Part shown: one piece after another, positions 25,194 to 34,882 of the stretch
Numbering within the stretch: the first letter of the stretch is position 1
Layout: each line of letters starts with the position of its first letter
Source: Peptoniphilus mikwangii
Lineage (GTDB): Bacteria; Bacillota; Clostridia; Tissierellales; Peptoniphilaceae
Length of the DNA stretch: 64,000 bases
NCBI RefSeq assembly: GCF_000468535.1
Contig: NZ_AUQY01000002.1
Coordinates: 310,001 to 374,000 of the forward strand
Direction of reading: 5' to 3'
Program-made: the position numbers and the translations under genes
Notes under the pieces: model-generated
Seen by the model: only the letters and a program-made list of their open reading frames with translations
Told to the model about the DNA's origin: nothing
Databases searched by the model: none

Positions 25194-26604
25194 TAATATC
25201 ACCCTTATCATATATCGGAACAGGTATTGTAACCTTTACAGTTGTACCTATTTTTTCTTCTGAAAAAATCTCCACTTTTCCTCCATGTAATTTTGCTATT
25301 TCATCTGAAACTGAAAGCCCTATACCACTATGACTTTTAGAATGTTTTCCTTTATAAAATTTCTCTTTAACATGTGCAAGATCTTTTTTAGAAATTCCCA
25401 TTCCATTATCAGAAACTAGAATCACAAATTTTTCATCCTCAACATAAGATTTCAGTTTCACCCAACCATTTTCAGATGTAAACTTTATTGCATTATCTAT
25501 CAAATTTATAAGTAATTGTCTGATTCTATTCTCATCTCCGACTATTATAGCCTTATCTTCAGAAATATCTATTATAAAATCAACCTTATTAAGCTCCGCC
25601 CTCGGCTTCATTTGTTTTGCAACATCATTGCATGTATCAGCAATGTTAAAAGCATCTTTTTCAAGCTGTATCCTACCTGAAATAAATCGTGAAAAATCAA
25701 GTAGTTCTTCCACCATTTTTGCAAGTCTGTCACTCTCGTTTTCTATAATATTAAGTCCATCTTCAATCAGCTGTCTTTCATCTTCTTTTGCACTCTTTAA
25801 TACAACTGCCCAACCTTTAATTGATGTTAATGGTGTTCTGAGTTCATGTGAAACCGAAGAAATAAAATCATTTTTTATTTGTTCTTTCTTAACAATCTCT
25901 TGCGCCATGGTATTTAATGTTTTAGATAACTGTCCAAGTTCATCTTTACTATTTACATTAGAATGTACCTTATATTGTCCGTTAGCCATTTTTTCTGCAA
26001 CATTTTTAAGCTCCACTATGGGTTTTACTATTGATCTTGCCAATATTAAACTCATTATCGCTGTAATCAAAATTACTAGCAGCCCAAATAAAACTATTAC
26101 AACAGCAGTTTTAAATATTGATATATTAACTTCTTCAAGTGATGATATGAATCTTAAATAACCAATTATATCACCATTTTGATTTTTTAATACTCCTGTA
26201 ACTGCCATTGTTATTTCATCGGTATAGTTGTTTGAACCTACCCAAGAAGTTATTGTTCCGTTTTTTGCATATTTTACATCAGAACTTGTAATAGGATCTG
26301 TTGGCATAGCTCCAACTGTATCTAAAACAACATAGTGTTCTGCATCCAATATTTGAACTTCATAATTACTATGTGCCCATATTAAATCATTATCATCAAT
26401 TAAAATTTCTTCAAGATTTTTATCCGAGTAAAATTTTTCAAAAAAATCCATTGATATGAGAAGCCTATTTTCAAGCTCATTTTCAATTGTATTATAATAA
26501 AATTGTTTGAATCCGACTATTAGAAAAAATGCTATTATCGTAACTGCAAATATTATTATAAATAAAAAACTATTTACAAGTCTTTTTCCTATACTTTTTT
26601 TCAA
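25186..26604 (-). CDS. Sensor histidine kinase (HAMP-HisKA-HATPase)
   Basis: The 472-aa kinase has an N-terminal membrane helix (about 9-33), an extracytoplasmic sensor region of ~130 residues, a second helix (about 163-187), a HAMP domain (ARSIVKPIVELKNVAEKM), the HisKA box FISSVSHELRTPLTS with His about 253, and the ATPase domain with N box LINLIDNAIKFTS, G1 VSDNGMGI and G2 HSGIGLSVSDEIAKLHGG. The start is TTG at 26604, chosen because GAGGTG ends 4 bases upstream; the longer start at 26616 lies inside the regulator gene. It resembles WalK/ResE-type kinases but lacks a visible PAS domain. The lipoprotein gene downstream may be its partner. Confidence 0.93.
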   Translation of the reverse strand: MKKSIGKRLVNSFLFIIIFAVTIIAFFLIVGFKQFYYNTIENELENRLLISMDFFEKFYSDKNLEEILIDDNDLIWAHSNYEVQILDAEHYVVLDTVGAMPTDPITSSDVKYAKNGTITSWVGSNNYTDEITMAVTGVLKNQNGDIIGYLRFISSLEEVNISIFKTAVVIVLFGLLVILITAIMSLILARSIVKPIVELKNVAEKMANGQYKVHSNVNSKDELGQLSKTLNTMAQEIVKKEQIKNDFISSVSHELRTPLTSIKGWAVVLKSAKEDERQLIEDGLNIIENESDRLAKMVEELLDFSRFISGRIQLEKDAFNIADTCNDVAKQMKPRAELNKVDFIIDISEDKAIIVGDENRIRQLLINLIDNAIKFTSENGWVKLKSYVEDEKFVILVSDNGMGISKKDLAHVKEKFYKGKHSKSHSGIGLSVSDEIAKLHGGKVEIFSEEKIGTTVKVTIPVPIYDKGDINE

Positions 26605-26605
26605 G

Positions 26606-27298
26606 CTACACCTCAATATGCCATCTATATCCGAGTCCCCAAACGGTTTCTATAAATTTTGGTTTAGCTGCATTTTCTTCTATCTTAGATCTTAGTCTTC
26701 TAATATTAACATCTACTATTTTAGAATCTCCGACAAAATCTTCTCCCCAAACAAGATTTAATATTTCATCTCTATTTAATGCTTTCCCGGGATTTTGCAT
26801 AAAATTTTTCATTATTTGATATTCTGTAGGAGTTAATTCTAATTCTTCATCTCCTTTATAAAATTTTCTCGAATAAGTGTCTAGCTTAAACGGAGGAAAT
26901 ATTATTAAATTCTTATTTGTATGCTCTTCAGGTTCAAGTCTTCTTTCAAGTGATTTTATCCTAAGAGTAAGTTCAGTTGGATTAAAAGGTTTAGTTAAAT
27001 AATCATCCGTTCCATATTGAAGTCCCATTATTTTATCATAGTCTTCTGTTTTTGCAGTTAACATCACAATTCCAAGCTCAGGAAATTCTCCTCTTAAAAT
27101 TCTACAAACTTCAAAACCATCAATGCCGGGTAACATTACATCAAGAACAACAATTTCAGGATGAACTTCTCTTGCAATTGCAACTCCATCTTCTCCTGTT
27201 GGAGCCTCATATACATCATACCCTTCTCTTTCTAAATTTATCTTTACAAACTTTCTTATTGCATCTTCATCTTCAACTAACAAAATTTTAGTACTCAT
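26606..27298 (-). CDS. OmpR-family response regulator
   Basis: The 230-aa regulator has a receiver domain (acid pocket ED at 9-11, phospho-acceptor Asp53 in IVVLDVMLPGIDG, switch Thr in VMLTAKT, Lys in LTKPFNP) and a C-terminal winged-helix DNA-binding domain (ELTPTEYQIMKNFMQN, LVWGEDFVGDSKIVDVNI, FIETVWGLGYRW). Partner of the kinase one base downstream. The target genes are unknown; autoregulation of this operon is plausible. Confidence 0.95.
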   Translation of the reverse strand: MSTKILLVEDEDAIRKFVKINLEREGYDVYEAPTGEDGVAIAREVHPEIVVLDVMLPGIDGFEVCRILRGEFPELGIVMLTAKTEDYDKIMGLQYGTDDYLTKPFNPTELTLRIKSLERRLEPEEHTNKNLIIFPPFKLDTYSRKFYKGDEELELTPTEYQIMKNFMQNPGKALNRDEILNLVWGEDFVGDSKIVDVNIRRLRSKIEENAAKPKFIETVWGLGYRWHIEV

Positions 27299-27316
27299 TA
27301 TTTTAACCTCACTTTT

Positions 27317-27322
27317 ATTATA
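27317..27322 (-). promoter_or_regulatory. Probable -10 element of the response regulator operon
   Basis: Minus-strand TATAAT about 20 bases ahead of the regulator ATG at 27298, with GTGAGG as ribosome-binding site between them. No strong -35 is seen, which would fit an activated promoter. Confidence 0.45.
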
Positions 27323-27396
27323 TGTGATACTATTTAAATTTTATCATAAAAAATAATCTTATTCCATATAATAAGAAACATAAGTTTTTAAAAACA

Positions 27397-27431
27397 AAAA
27401 TCTTCGCATCATTTTTTAATACGAAGATTTT
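27397..27431 (-). terminator. Terminator of guaB
   Basis: AAAATCTTCG and CGAAGATTTT form a 10-bp perfect stem around a 15-base loop, with a T-rich tail, 13 bp after the guaB stop. Confidence 0.88.
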
Positions 27432-27443
27432 GATTTATTTAAC

Positions 27444-28907
<1,464 letters not shown>

Positions 28908-28926
28908 TTAAATATCATTTCATAAT

Positions 28927-28955
28927 ATTATAATTCTCTAAATTCATTTTTTCAA
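28927..28955 (-). promoter_or_regulatory. Promoter of guaB
   Basis: TTGAAA (28955-28950), 17-bp spacer, TATAAT (28932-28927), in the 68-bp gap after cdaR. No purine riboswitch-like structure fits in the short leader. Confidence 0.75.
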
Positions 28956-28963
28956 ATAAAAAG

Positions 28964-30205
28964 TTAAAATATTCTTTTTTTATCTATTGTGATTTCTATA
29001 AACTCCGGTTTTATTTTTACTACCTTATATATTTCAGGCAAACTAACATTCAATTTAACATTATGAACTCCCGTTGTGTAGTCTTTTAAATCTAAACTTA
29101 AACTCATATTTTCCTTATCAATTTTTTCAGTAGACAGTGGATCTTTGGGTGTTACAACAACTGTTATTTGATCGCCTTTATTAAAGTTCAATGTCAATTT
29201 TTCTTCTAATTTTTCTTCTAAATTTAAAATTTTTATTTCACTAAATTTAAAATCTATATTTTGCTCTGATAATGAAATTGGAAAATGGCTTGCAACGAAC
29301 TTCAAATCATTATCAACAAGTGCAACCCCATCAGGCAAATCTATATCTACAGGGATTTTTTTCTCTGTCAAATCATTAACATTTACAGGTTTTGTAAGAA
29401 TTTCATCAATCTTATTAATTACTGCAGAGTTTCCCTTTATAGTAACTGAATTAGGCTCTACAAAAAATTCCTTAGCATCTATATTATCAGATCCTTTTCC
29501 AATTATTCTAAGTCTTACCGGAACTATTTCTGTCTTTAGTATAGGTACTTCTATATTTAGATTTTCAGGTTCAACTGTAAGCTCTGAAATTTCTTGAGCA
29601 TCCTTATTATAAGCAATTACCGGTGTTGTTATAACTGTACTTTCACTTTTACCGGATATATCTGCAACAGCTACTATTTTATCAATTGAATCAATATATG
29701 TTTTTGGCCCAGTAATTTTAACTTCCTCTTTTTGTTTTACATTTCCAAGAACATAATTATCAGCAAGTTCACCAACCGTTTTTATATCAACATTTATATT
29801 CTTACTTATATTTTCGTCAATTTTAAATGATATAGATTCAGGTTCTTTTGAATCTACAATTATATTATTCGCATCTACCTGTACCTTAATTGGAATTTTA
29901 TAATCTCCGGAATAGTAGCCCGATAAGTTTACAGAAGCTCTTACACTTTCACGACTTATTTTAGAAATATTAGACTGCTTTCCCTTTAAAACTACATCAA
30001 CTGTTGCTTCCTTTGGAGATATAACAGATAAATTATTACTTTTAATTTCAGCTATGTTTTCATATCTAACTTCTATACCCTTATATGTTACCTTCATTTC
30101 AGGATCAACTCCACTTCTGACATAAGACCATAAAAGTATCGCAAAAACCACAGAAATAATTTGAAGCATTCTTTCTTTACTTATCTGAGTTATTGCCTTT
30201 TTCAT
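28964..30205 (-). CDS. cdaR: CdaA regulator CdaR (YbbR-domain protein)
   Basis: CdaR is a membrane-anchored extracytoplasmic protein that modulates CdaA. The 413-aa product has one N-terminal membrane helix (about 13-28) and four YbbR repeats of ~80 residues outside the membrane, each with strand patterns such as VDVVLKGKQSNISKI, VKITGPKTYIDSI, VTIKGNSAVINKIDEI and an LPDGV-containing region. GGAGG precedes the ATG, and the gene overlaps cdaA by 29 bp, so the pair is coupled. The third usual partner, glmM, is absent; guaB with its own promoter follows. Confidence 0.93.
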   Translation of the reverse strand: MKKAITQISKERMLQIISVVFAILLWSYVRSGVDPEMKVTYKGIEVRYENIAEIKSNNLSVISPKEATVDVVLKGKQSNISKISRESVRASVNLSGYYSGDYKIPIKVQVDANNIIVDSKEPESISFKIDENISKNINVDIKTVGELADNYVLGNVKQKEEVKITGPKTYIDSIDKIVAVADISGKSESTVITTPVIAYNKDAQEISELTVEPENLNIEVPILKTEIVPVRLRIIGKGSDNIDAKEFFVEPNSVTIKGNSAVINKIDEILTKPVNVNDLTEKKIPVDIDLPDGVALVDNDLKFVASHFPISLSEQNIDFKFSEIKILNLEEKLEEKLTLNFNKGDQITVVVTPKDPLSTEKIDKENMSLSLDLKDYTTGVHNVKLNVSLPEIYKVVKIKPEFIEITIDKKRIF

Positions 30206-31019
30206 TACCTATCCTCCATTTATTTAATATTGAATTAGTAGTTTCTATTGATGTTTTAGTATAAACCTTTTCTAATATAGTTTTTAAAGTCGGTAAATCC
30301 AGATATCTTGAAATAATTCCACCTTCAGCTATAGAAATTGAACCTGTTTCTTCTGAAACTATTATACTCAAACAATCAGATCTTTCTGTAATTCCAATCC
30401 CCGCTCTATGACGTGTTCCAAGTTCTTTTGAAATATTGCCGTTATCAGATAAAGGTAAAAAACAAGCTGCTGCAACAACTCTATCTCCTTTAACGATGAC
30501 AGCTCCATCATGAAGAGGAGTATTTGGAATAAATATATTAATCAATAATCCGCTTGAAACATATCCATCAATGCTTGTTCCGGTTTCAACTATTTCATTT
30601 AATCCGGTTTTTCTTTCAATTACAATTAATGCTCCTATCTTTTGTCGTGAAAGAGAAGCAACTGCATCACAAATTTCTGTAACAGTTGAAGGCATCTCAT
30701 ACTTAGTATTTAAATTATTTCTAATTGAACTTGAGCGCCCTAAAAATTCAAGTCCTCTTCTAAGTTCAGGTTGAAAAACTATTAAAAGTGCAACAATTCC
30801 CCATGTCATAAGTTTATTTAGCAACCAATAAAGAGTATAAAATTTTCCCCATTCACTTAATTTAGTCAAAATCAATATAACTAAGATACCTTTTGCAAGT
30901 TGCTCCGCACGAGTTCCCTTTAATAATTTTAAACAATTATATGTAATAATAGCTATTACGGTTATATCTATAATATCTCTAACTCTTATTATATTAAAAA
31001 TATTGTCAAAAAAATTCAT
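30177..31019 (-). CDS. cdaA: Diadenylate cyclase CdaA
   Basis: CdaA makes the essential second messenger c-di-AMP from two ATP and controls potassium, osmotic and wall homeostasis. The 280-aa product has three N-terminal membrane helices (to about residue 85) and the DAC domain with the catalytic DGA motif in TPLHDGAVIVKGDRVVAAACFLPLS and the RHR motif in LGTRHRAGIGITE; SEETGSISIA follows. The C-terminal tail is variable. ATG 31019 follows GAGGAGAAAATC; the longer form from 31052 would start inside the upstream gene and is rejected. Confidence 0.97.
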   Translation of the reverse strand: MNFFDNIFNIIRVRDIIDITVIAIITYNCLKLLKGTRAEQLAKGILVILILTKLSEWGKFYTLYWLLNKLMTWGIVALLIVFQPELRRGLEFLGRSSSIRNNLNTKYEMPSTVTEICDAVASLSRQKIGALIVIERKTGLNEIVETGTSIDGYVSSGLLINIFIPNTPLHDGAVIVKGDRVVAAACFLPLSDNGNISKELGTRHRAGIGITERSDCLSIIVSEETGSISIAEGGIISRYLDLPTLKTILEKVYTKTSIETTNSILNKWRIGNEKGNNSDK

Positions 31020-31570
31020 GATTTTCTCCTCGAAATTAAAATTAATGAACAAATCAGTCCAACTGAAATCAAAATATCTCCAATACTTATGACTTTGGGC
31101 ATTGGATAAGGACTTGTAATCGCTATTATATCAGATAAAATTCTAGCTTTAGGATTGTCAAGCACTATATGACTTAAACTTCTACCTTTAGAAATAATAT
31201 CAATAAGTCTATTATTATTTGTCAATAAAAGTGCTTCATAATCAACAGGCATTTTCCCGTTTAAAATTATTGGCACCAAATTTAAAATAAGACCTATTGA
31301 AATTAAAATTATCCCAAAATTATCATAATTAAATAACAGACCTATAATTAAAACTGCAAATGAAATAATATGAAAATACTCATAATATTTGATTACAGTA
31401 TATGTGATTATCTTAAAATCATAACTTGTAAATAAAATCATCAATAAATTTGAAATAATTCCAATGACAATTAAAGACTTTCCTTTTAAATTAAATTTAT
31501 TGAAATTATCAAAATTTCCATTGAAAAATTTTGATAATATTAAACCTATAATAATTGCTTCTAAAATCAT
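31016..31570 (-). CDS. DUF5317 family membrane protein
   Basis: The 184-aa protein has about five hydrophobic segments. The conserved block LNGKMPVDYEALLL ... SLSHIVLDN ... ARILSDIIAITSPYPMPKVISIGDILISVG is the pattern of the DUF5317 family of clostridial membrane proteins; no function is known to me. It overlaps cdaA by 4 bp and AGGTGTT precedes its ATG, so it is co-transcribed with the c-di-AMP synthase. A link to membrane or osmotic homeostasis is only a guess from position. Confidence 0.88.
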   Translation of the reverse strand: MILEAIIIGLILSKFFNGNFDNFNKFNLKGKSLIVIGIISNLLMILFTSYDFKIITYTVIKYYEYFHIISFAVLIIGLLFNYDNFGIILISIGLILNLVPIILNGKMPVDYEALLLTNNNRLIDIISKGRSLSHIVLDNPKARILSDIIAITSPYPMPKVISIGDILISVGLICSLILISRRKS

Positions 31571-31638
31571 ATCAACACCTAATATAATAATATCATAAAT
31601 CAGCTGATAAATGTTAAAAAAGGAGACAAGATTCTCAA

Positions 31639-32364
31639 TTATTTTAATTTATTTTTAAGTTCTCTAACTTGTAATTTTATAAAAAATATAGTTAATAGAA
31701 AATTATATGTCATCATTTTAAAATATTCCAATTTAGAAAATGATTTATATGGAAAATGATTCATGGCAAATGTCATATTTGCATTGCTAAAAATATATTT
31801 GAGTTCAGGTATTTTTGCAAAAGCTGCTGCCAACATTCCTAATAATGCATACACAATTGAAAGTGCAACCGGTATTGCAAAAGAATTTATTTTTAATGAT
31901 AAATAACACTGAATACATATTATAGAAATATTAAATAAATTTATAATTATAATAAAATATAAAATTTCAAATGGAAATTGACTATTAAAATTTAAAAAAC
32001 TTCCAGAAATATTAAATAATATTAAAAAATATATTTGTATTATAAAAGAAATAATAAATACAACACAAATTTTAGATAGAATTATATTATAAAAACTTTT
32101 TGATGAACTGAATAATAATTTAAAATTATTATTTTTATGTTCGTTATTCCAAATATATGCACATACAATTCCAATAAGAGCCGGAAAAAATATTAATCCA
32201 TAAAACAGATAAACCTGCGTCCAAAGACTAATCCATTCCAAATTTAATATTTCTCTGTTTATATAATAATTTACAGTTCCATATCCTACAGAAAATATTG
32301 GAAGTAAAATAATCGGCAAAAATAACTTTGAGTTTTTAAGTTTCTTAAATTCAATTCTTATCAT
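31639..32364 (-). CDS. ABC-2 type permease (bacitracin/lantibiotic-type exporter)
   Basis: The product, 241 aa from ATG 32364, starts MIRIEFKKLKNSKLFLPIIL, the usual opening of lantibiotic-immunity ABC permeases, and has six predicted membrane segments including FYGLIFFPALIGIVCAYIWN. A start at 32376 is possible, but it abuts the GAGGAG site with no spacing. It overlaps or abuts the second permease. With the ATPase upstream it would form a two-permease exporter of the NisFEG/BcrAB type that clears peptide antibiotics from the membrane. A weak GAGA/TCTC stem plus T-run after the stop may terminate transcription. Confidence 0.85.
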   Translation of the reverse strand: MIRIEFKKLKNSKLFLPIILLPIFSVGYGTVNYYINREILNLEWISLWTQVYLFYGLIFFPALIGIVCAYIWNNEHKNNNFKLLFSSSKSFYNIILSKICVVFIISFIIQIYFLILFNISGSFLNFNSQFPFEILYFIIIINLFNISIICIQCYLSLKINSFAIPVALSIVYALLGMLAAAFAKIPELKYIFSNANMTFAMNHFPYKSFSKLEYFKMMTYNFLLTIFFIKLQVRELKNKLK

Positions 32365-32368
32365 GAAA

Positions 32369-33142
32369 TCATTCATCTCCTCTTATATTTCTACCGATTA
32401 AATATATAGTTATTCCAAGAATGCCTGATAAAATAAGCGGTAAATAATTTATAGGTAATATATTTCTTACAAATTTGTCCTCTGAAATCATTGTAACTTT
32501 AATTGACGAAAGTGACATATACCAAGAATAAGGCATAAATATACAGATAAATTTAGAAATAAGTGATGATAGAAGCCCTACCAATGTGCCTATTATCGCT
32601 ATTGAAATTGATATTAGTTGATTTTCCCATTTTAAAGATAAAACATAATGAAAACTCATAAGTAAAAATGATATTAAACTCTGCGATATAAAATATACAA
32701 TAAATCTAAAAATAGGTATTGGTTGATGAAGTCCTACAAATTTAGAAATACATATGAGAAAAATCCACTCTAACATTTGATATATCAAATACTTTTTATA
32801 AATATTCCAAAATTTTACACTATATATTTTATTAAAACTGACCCCGCAACTTTTTAAAAATTTCCACATATATGTATCATTTTCGATACTTACTGCTTTA
32901 CTTATAATAGAGGCAATTAGTATAGGAGTTAATAACTGCTTAATGAAAAAGTAAAAATCCAATGCATAATTCCATGGGATATCATTGCTACTAAACATGT
33001 TTTTAAAATTTGATGAAAATAAAACAACAGACATAAAAAATCCATTTATCGTAAAAAAGGCTAAAAATACCAAAAATAAAAAACTTCCCCTAAACTTTTT
33101 ATTTTCTATTTTTCTTAAATTAACATTCACATTATTTTTCAT
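32369..33142 (-). CDS. ABC-2 type permease, second subunit
   Basis: The 257-aa protein has six predicted membrane segments (first at about 20-42) and the permease pattern LLTPILIASIISKAVSIENDTYMWKFL, resembling EpiG/MutE/SpaE-type subunits. It begins 8 bp after the relic C terminus of the ATPase gene ends. Both permeases are intact while the ATPase reading frame carries an internal stop, so whether the exporter works depends on the shortened ATPase. Confidence 0.85.
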   Translation of the reverse strand: MKNNVNVNLRKIENKKFRGSFLFLVFLAFFTINGFFMSVVLFSSNFKNMFSSNDIPWNYALDFYFFIKQLLTPILIASIISKAVSIENDTYMWKFLKSCGVSFNKIYSVKFWNIYKKYLIYQMLEWIFLICISKFVGLHQPIPIFRFIVYFISQSLISFLLMSFHYVLSLKWENQLISISIAIIGTLVGLLSSLISKFICIFMPYSWYMSLSSIKVTMISEDKFVRNILPINYLPLILSGILGITIYLIGRNIRGDE

Positions 33143-33150
33143 AACATCAC

Positions 33151-33276
33151 TTATAAAGTATTCCTTTCAGTAAATTCTATAAATAAATTTTCCAAAGATT
33201 TAATCTCTTCAAATACTCTGTAAATTTTTATATTGTTCTTCACCAACAATTCAATAATATTTCCCACCACATTGTC
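33151..33276 (-). pseudogene. Cut-off C-terminal coding remnant of the ABC ATPase
   Basis: In the same frame as the ATPase, directly after the TAA at 33279-33277, 41 sense codons continue to a second TAA at 33153-33151. They encode VVGNIIELLVKNNIKIYRV, then FEEIKSLENLFIEFTE, the standard C-terminal end of BcrA/lantibiotic-type ATPases. This shows that the shorter product arose by a nonsense change, with no frameshift. Confidence 0.9.
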
Positions 33277-34056
33277 TTAAACATATTTTATTTTTATAAA
33301 TTCATCATCACATTCAAAATTTATATTGTCTAAAATTTTAGTAGCTCTATTATTATCGGATGTTCTAAACTTAATTTCTCCTCTATAATTACTTTTAAAT
33401 TCTGAAATTGTACCTTGATAAAGCATCTTTCCATTTCCTATTATCCCTATTTTATCTGCAACTTTCTCAATTTCATCGAGAATATGAGATGAAACCATAA
33501 CAGTGCAACCATATTTTTTGGGTAAGTTCCTTATTAAATTTCTTATATCTTCCATAGCATGAGGATCTAATCCGTTTGTAGGCTCATCTAAAATTATAAG
33601 TTTTGGAAAGCCCATAAGTGCCATTGCTATGGCAAGTCTTTGTTTCATTCCAAGTGAATAATTTTTAACCCTTTTTTTTATATTGTTTTTTAATCCTACA
33701 ATATCTATTACATCATCTATATCTGTTTTCTTTAAACCTTTAAGCTCTCTTACTATATCCAAATTATCATAAGCAGTTAAATTGTTATAATATGCAGGTC
33801 CCTCTATCAATGAACCTATATTTTTTAGCATATTTAACCTATTATTATCATTAAACTCCTCTCCTGCAATTCTTATAATTCCTTCATCTTTAACAGTAAG
33901 TCCACAAATCATCTTCATTGTCGTAGATTTACCTGCTCCATTCGGTCCTATAAGTCCATAGATACTTTCTTCCGGTATTTTCATATTATCAATATCTACT
34001 ACTGTATTTTTACCATAATTCTTTTTTAAATTAGTTAATTCTATAAAATTATCCAT
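33277..34056 (-). CDS. ABC exporter ATPase (BcrA-type), truncated by in-frame stop
   Basis: The 259-aa product has a complete nucleotide-binding domain: Walker A GLIGPNGAGKSTTMKMI, Q-loop GSLIEGPAYYNNL, signature NYSLGMKQRLAIAMAL, Walker B KLIILDEPTNGLDP and H-loop VMVSSHILDEI. Family members of this type are about 300 aa; here TAA at 33279-33277 removes the last 41 residues, which survive as open frame. The catalytic core is intact, so partial function is possible. ATG 34056 follows GAGGTG. It heads the operon with two permeases and is divergent from a two-component system at 34190, an arrangement typical of peptide-antibiotic sensing and export modules. Confidence 0.9.
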   Translation of the reverse strand: MDNFIELTNLKKNYGKNTVVDIDNMKIPEESIYGLIGPNGAGKSTTMKMICGLTVKDEGIIRIAGEEFNDNNRLNMLKNIGSLIEGPAYYNNLTAYDNLDIVRELKGLKKTDIDDVIDIVGLKNNIKKRVKNYSLGMKQRLAIAMALMGFPKLIILDEPTNGLDPHAMEDIRNLIRNLPKKYGCTVMVSSHILDEIEKVADKIGIIGNGKMLYQGTISEFKSNYRGEIKFRTSDNNRATKILDNINFECDDEFIKIKYV

Positions 34057-34091
34057 AAATCTCACCTCAACAGTATATTATCAATTTATGT

Positions 34092-34123
34092 TTAAATTTA
34101 CTTTTAATTAACCTTAAATTTAC
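34092..34123. promoter_or_regulatory. Direct repeat TTAAATTTAC x2, candidate response-regulator operator
   Basis: The identical decamer TTAAATTTAC occurs at 34092-34101 and 34114-34123, 22 bp apart (about two helical turns), in the 133-bp gap between the divergent exporter and two-component genes. OmpR-family regulators often bind tandem half-sites at this spacing. The AT-rich context lowers its weight. Confidence 0.5.
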
Positions 34124-34189
34124 CTTAATTTTAAAATCAATCCACAAATATCAAATATAAAATGATATACTTAATTTTGAGGTATAATT

Positions 34190-34882
34190 ATGAACATAAA
34201 AAATAGAAAAATCTTAATAGTAGATGATGATGTAGTAATTGTAAATCTTGTTAAGAGAATTTTAAATGAATGTGGATTTAAAAATATAAAATGTGCTTAC
34301 AATATAGCTGATGCAATTAAATTATTTGATAGAGAAAAATTTGATATTGCAATACTCGATATATTACTTCCTGACGGACTCGGATTTGATTTAATTAAAT
34401 ACTTTCGAAAAAACAATAATATTCCCGTATTATTTTTATCGGCAATATCAGATATAGAAAATCAATATAAAAGCTTTATGCTTGGAGGAGATGATTATAT
34501 AGTTAAACCGTTTTTACCAAAAGAATTGGAACTTAGACTTATTGCTATTTTAAACAGAAGTTATGGAAATGATGATAACATTGTATTTCTAAAAAATTCT
34601 AAAATAGATTTTGAAAAAGCATTAGTCATCAAATCTAATAAAGAAATTCCCCTTACTGCAAAAGAATATGAAATTTTAAAACTTCTTTATGAAAACAAAA
34701 ATAAGATTGTTACAATAGACGGAATATTAAATTCCATTTGGGGTGTTGATTCTTTTGGATATGAAAATTCACTAATGGCACATATCAGAAAAATTAGAGA
34801 AAAAGTTGAATTAAATCCATCGTCTCCTAAAAACTTACTTACATTTAAAGGCCTTGGTTATAAATTGAAGGTAGAAACATGA
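34190..34882 (+). CDS. OmpR-family response regulator
   Basis: The 230-aa regulator has a receiver domain (DDD at 12-14, phospho-acceptor Asp57 in IAILDILLPDG, Ser in VLFLSAIS, Lys in YIVKPFLP) and a winged-helix domain (IPLTAKEYEILKLLYENK, SIWGVDSFGYENSLMAHI, FKGLGYKL). It is of the type that controls bacitracin/lantibiotic exporters (SpaR/NisR/BceR-like). The likely target is the divergent ABC operon. GAGGT lies 6 bases before the ATG, and the gene overlaps the kinase by 4 bp. Confidence 0.94.
   Translation: MNIKNRKILIVDDDVVIVNLVKRILNECGFKNIKCAYNIADAIKLFDREKFDIAILDILLPDGLGFDLIKYFRKNNNIPVLFLSAISDIENQYKSFMLGGDDYIVKPFLPKELELRLIAILNRSYGNDDNIVFLKNSKIDFEKALVIKSNKEIPLTAKEYEILKLLYENKNKIVTIDGILNSIWGVDSFGYENSLMAHIRKIREKVELNPSSPKNLLTFKGLGYKLKVET

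Noticed and set aside
25628-26161. 177-codon plus-strand open frame
   Set aside because: Antisense to the sensor kinase; no ribosome-binding site and typical shadow composition.
31600-31638. GAGA-TCTC stem with T-run after the second permease as a firm terminator
   Set aside because: Only four strong base pairs are visible; mentioned with the gene but not listed as a feature.
34057-34091. TATACT at 34077-34072 as the -10 of the ABC operon
   Set aside because: The transcript would start inside the GAGGTG ribosome-binding site of the ATPase gene, so it cannot be the main promoter.
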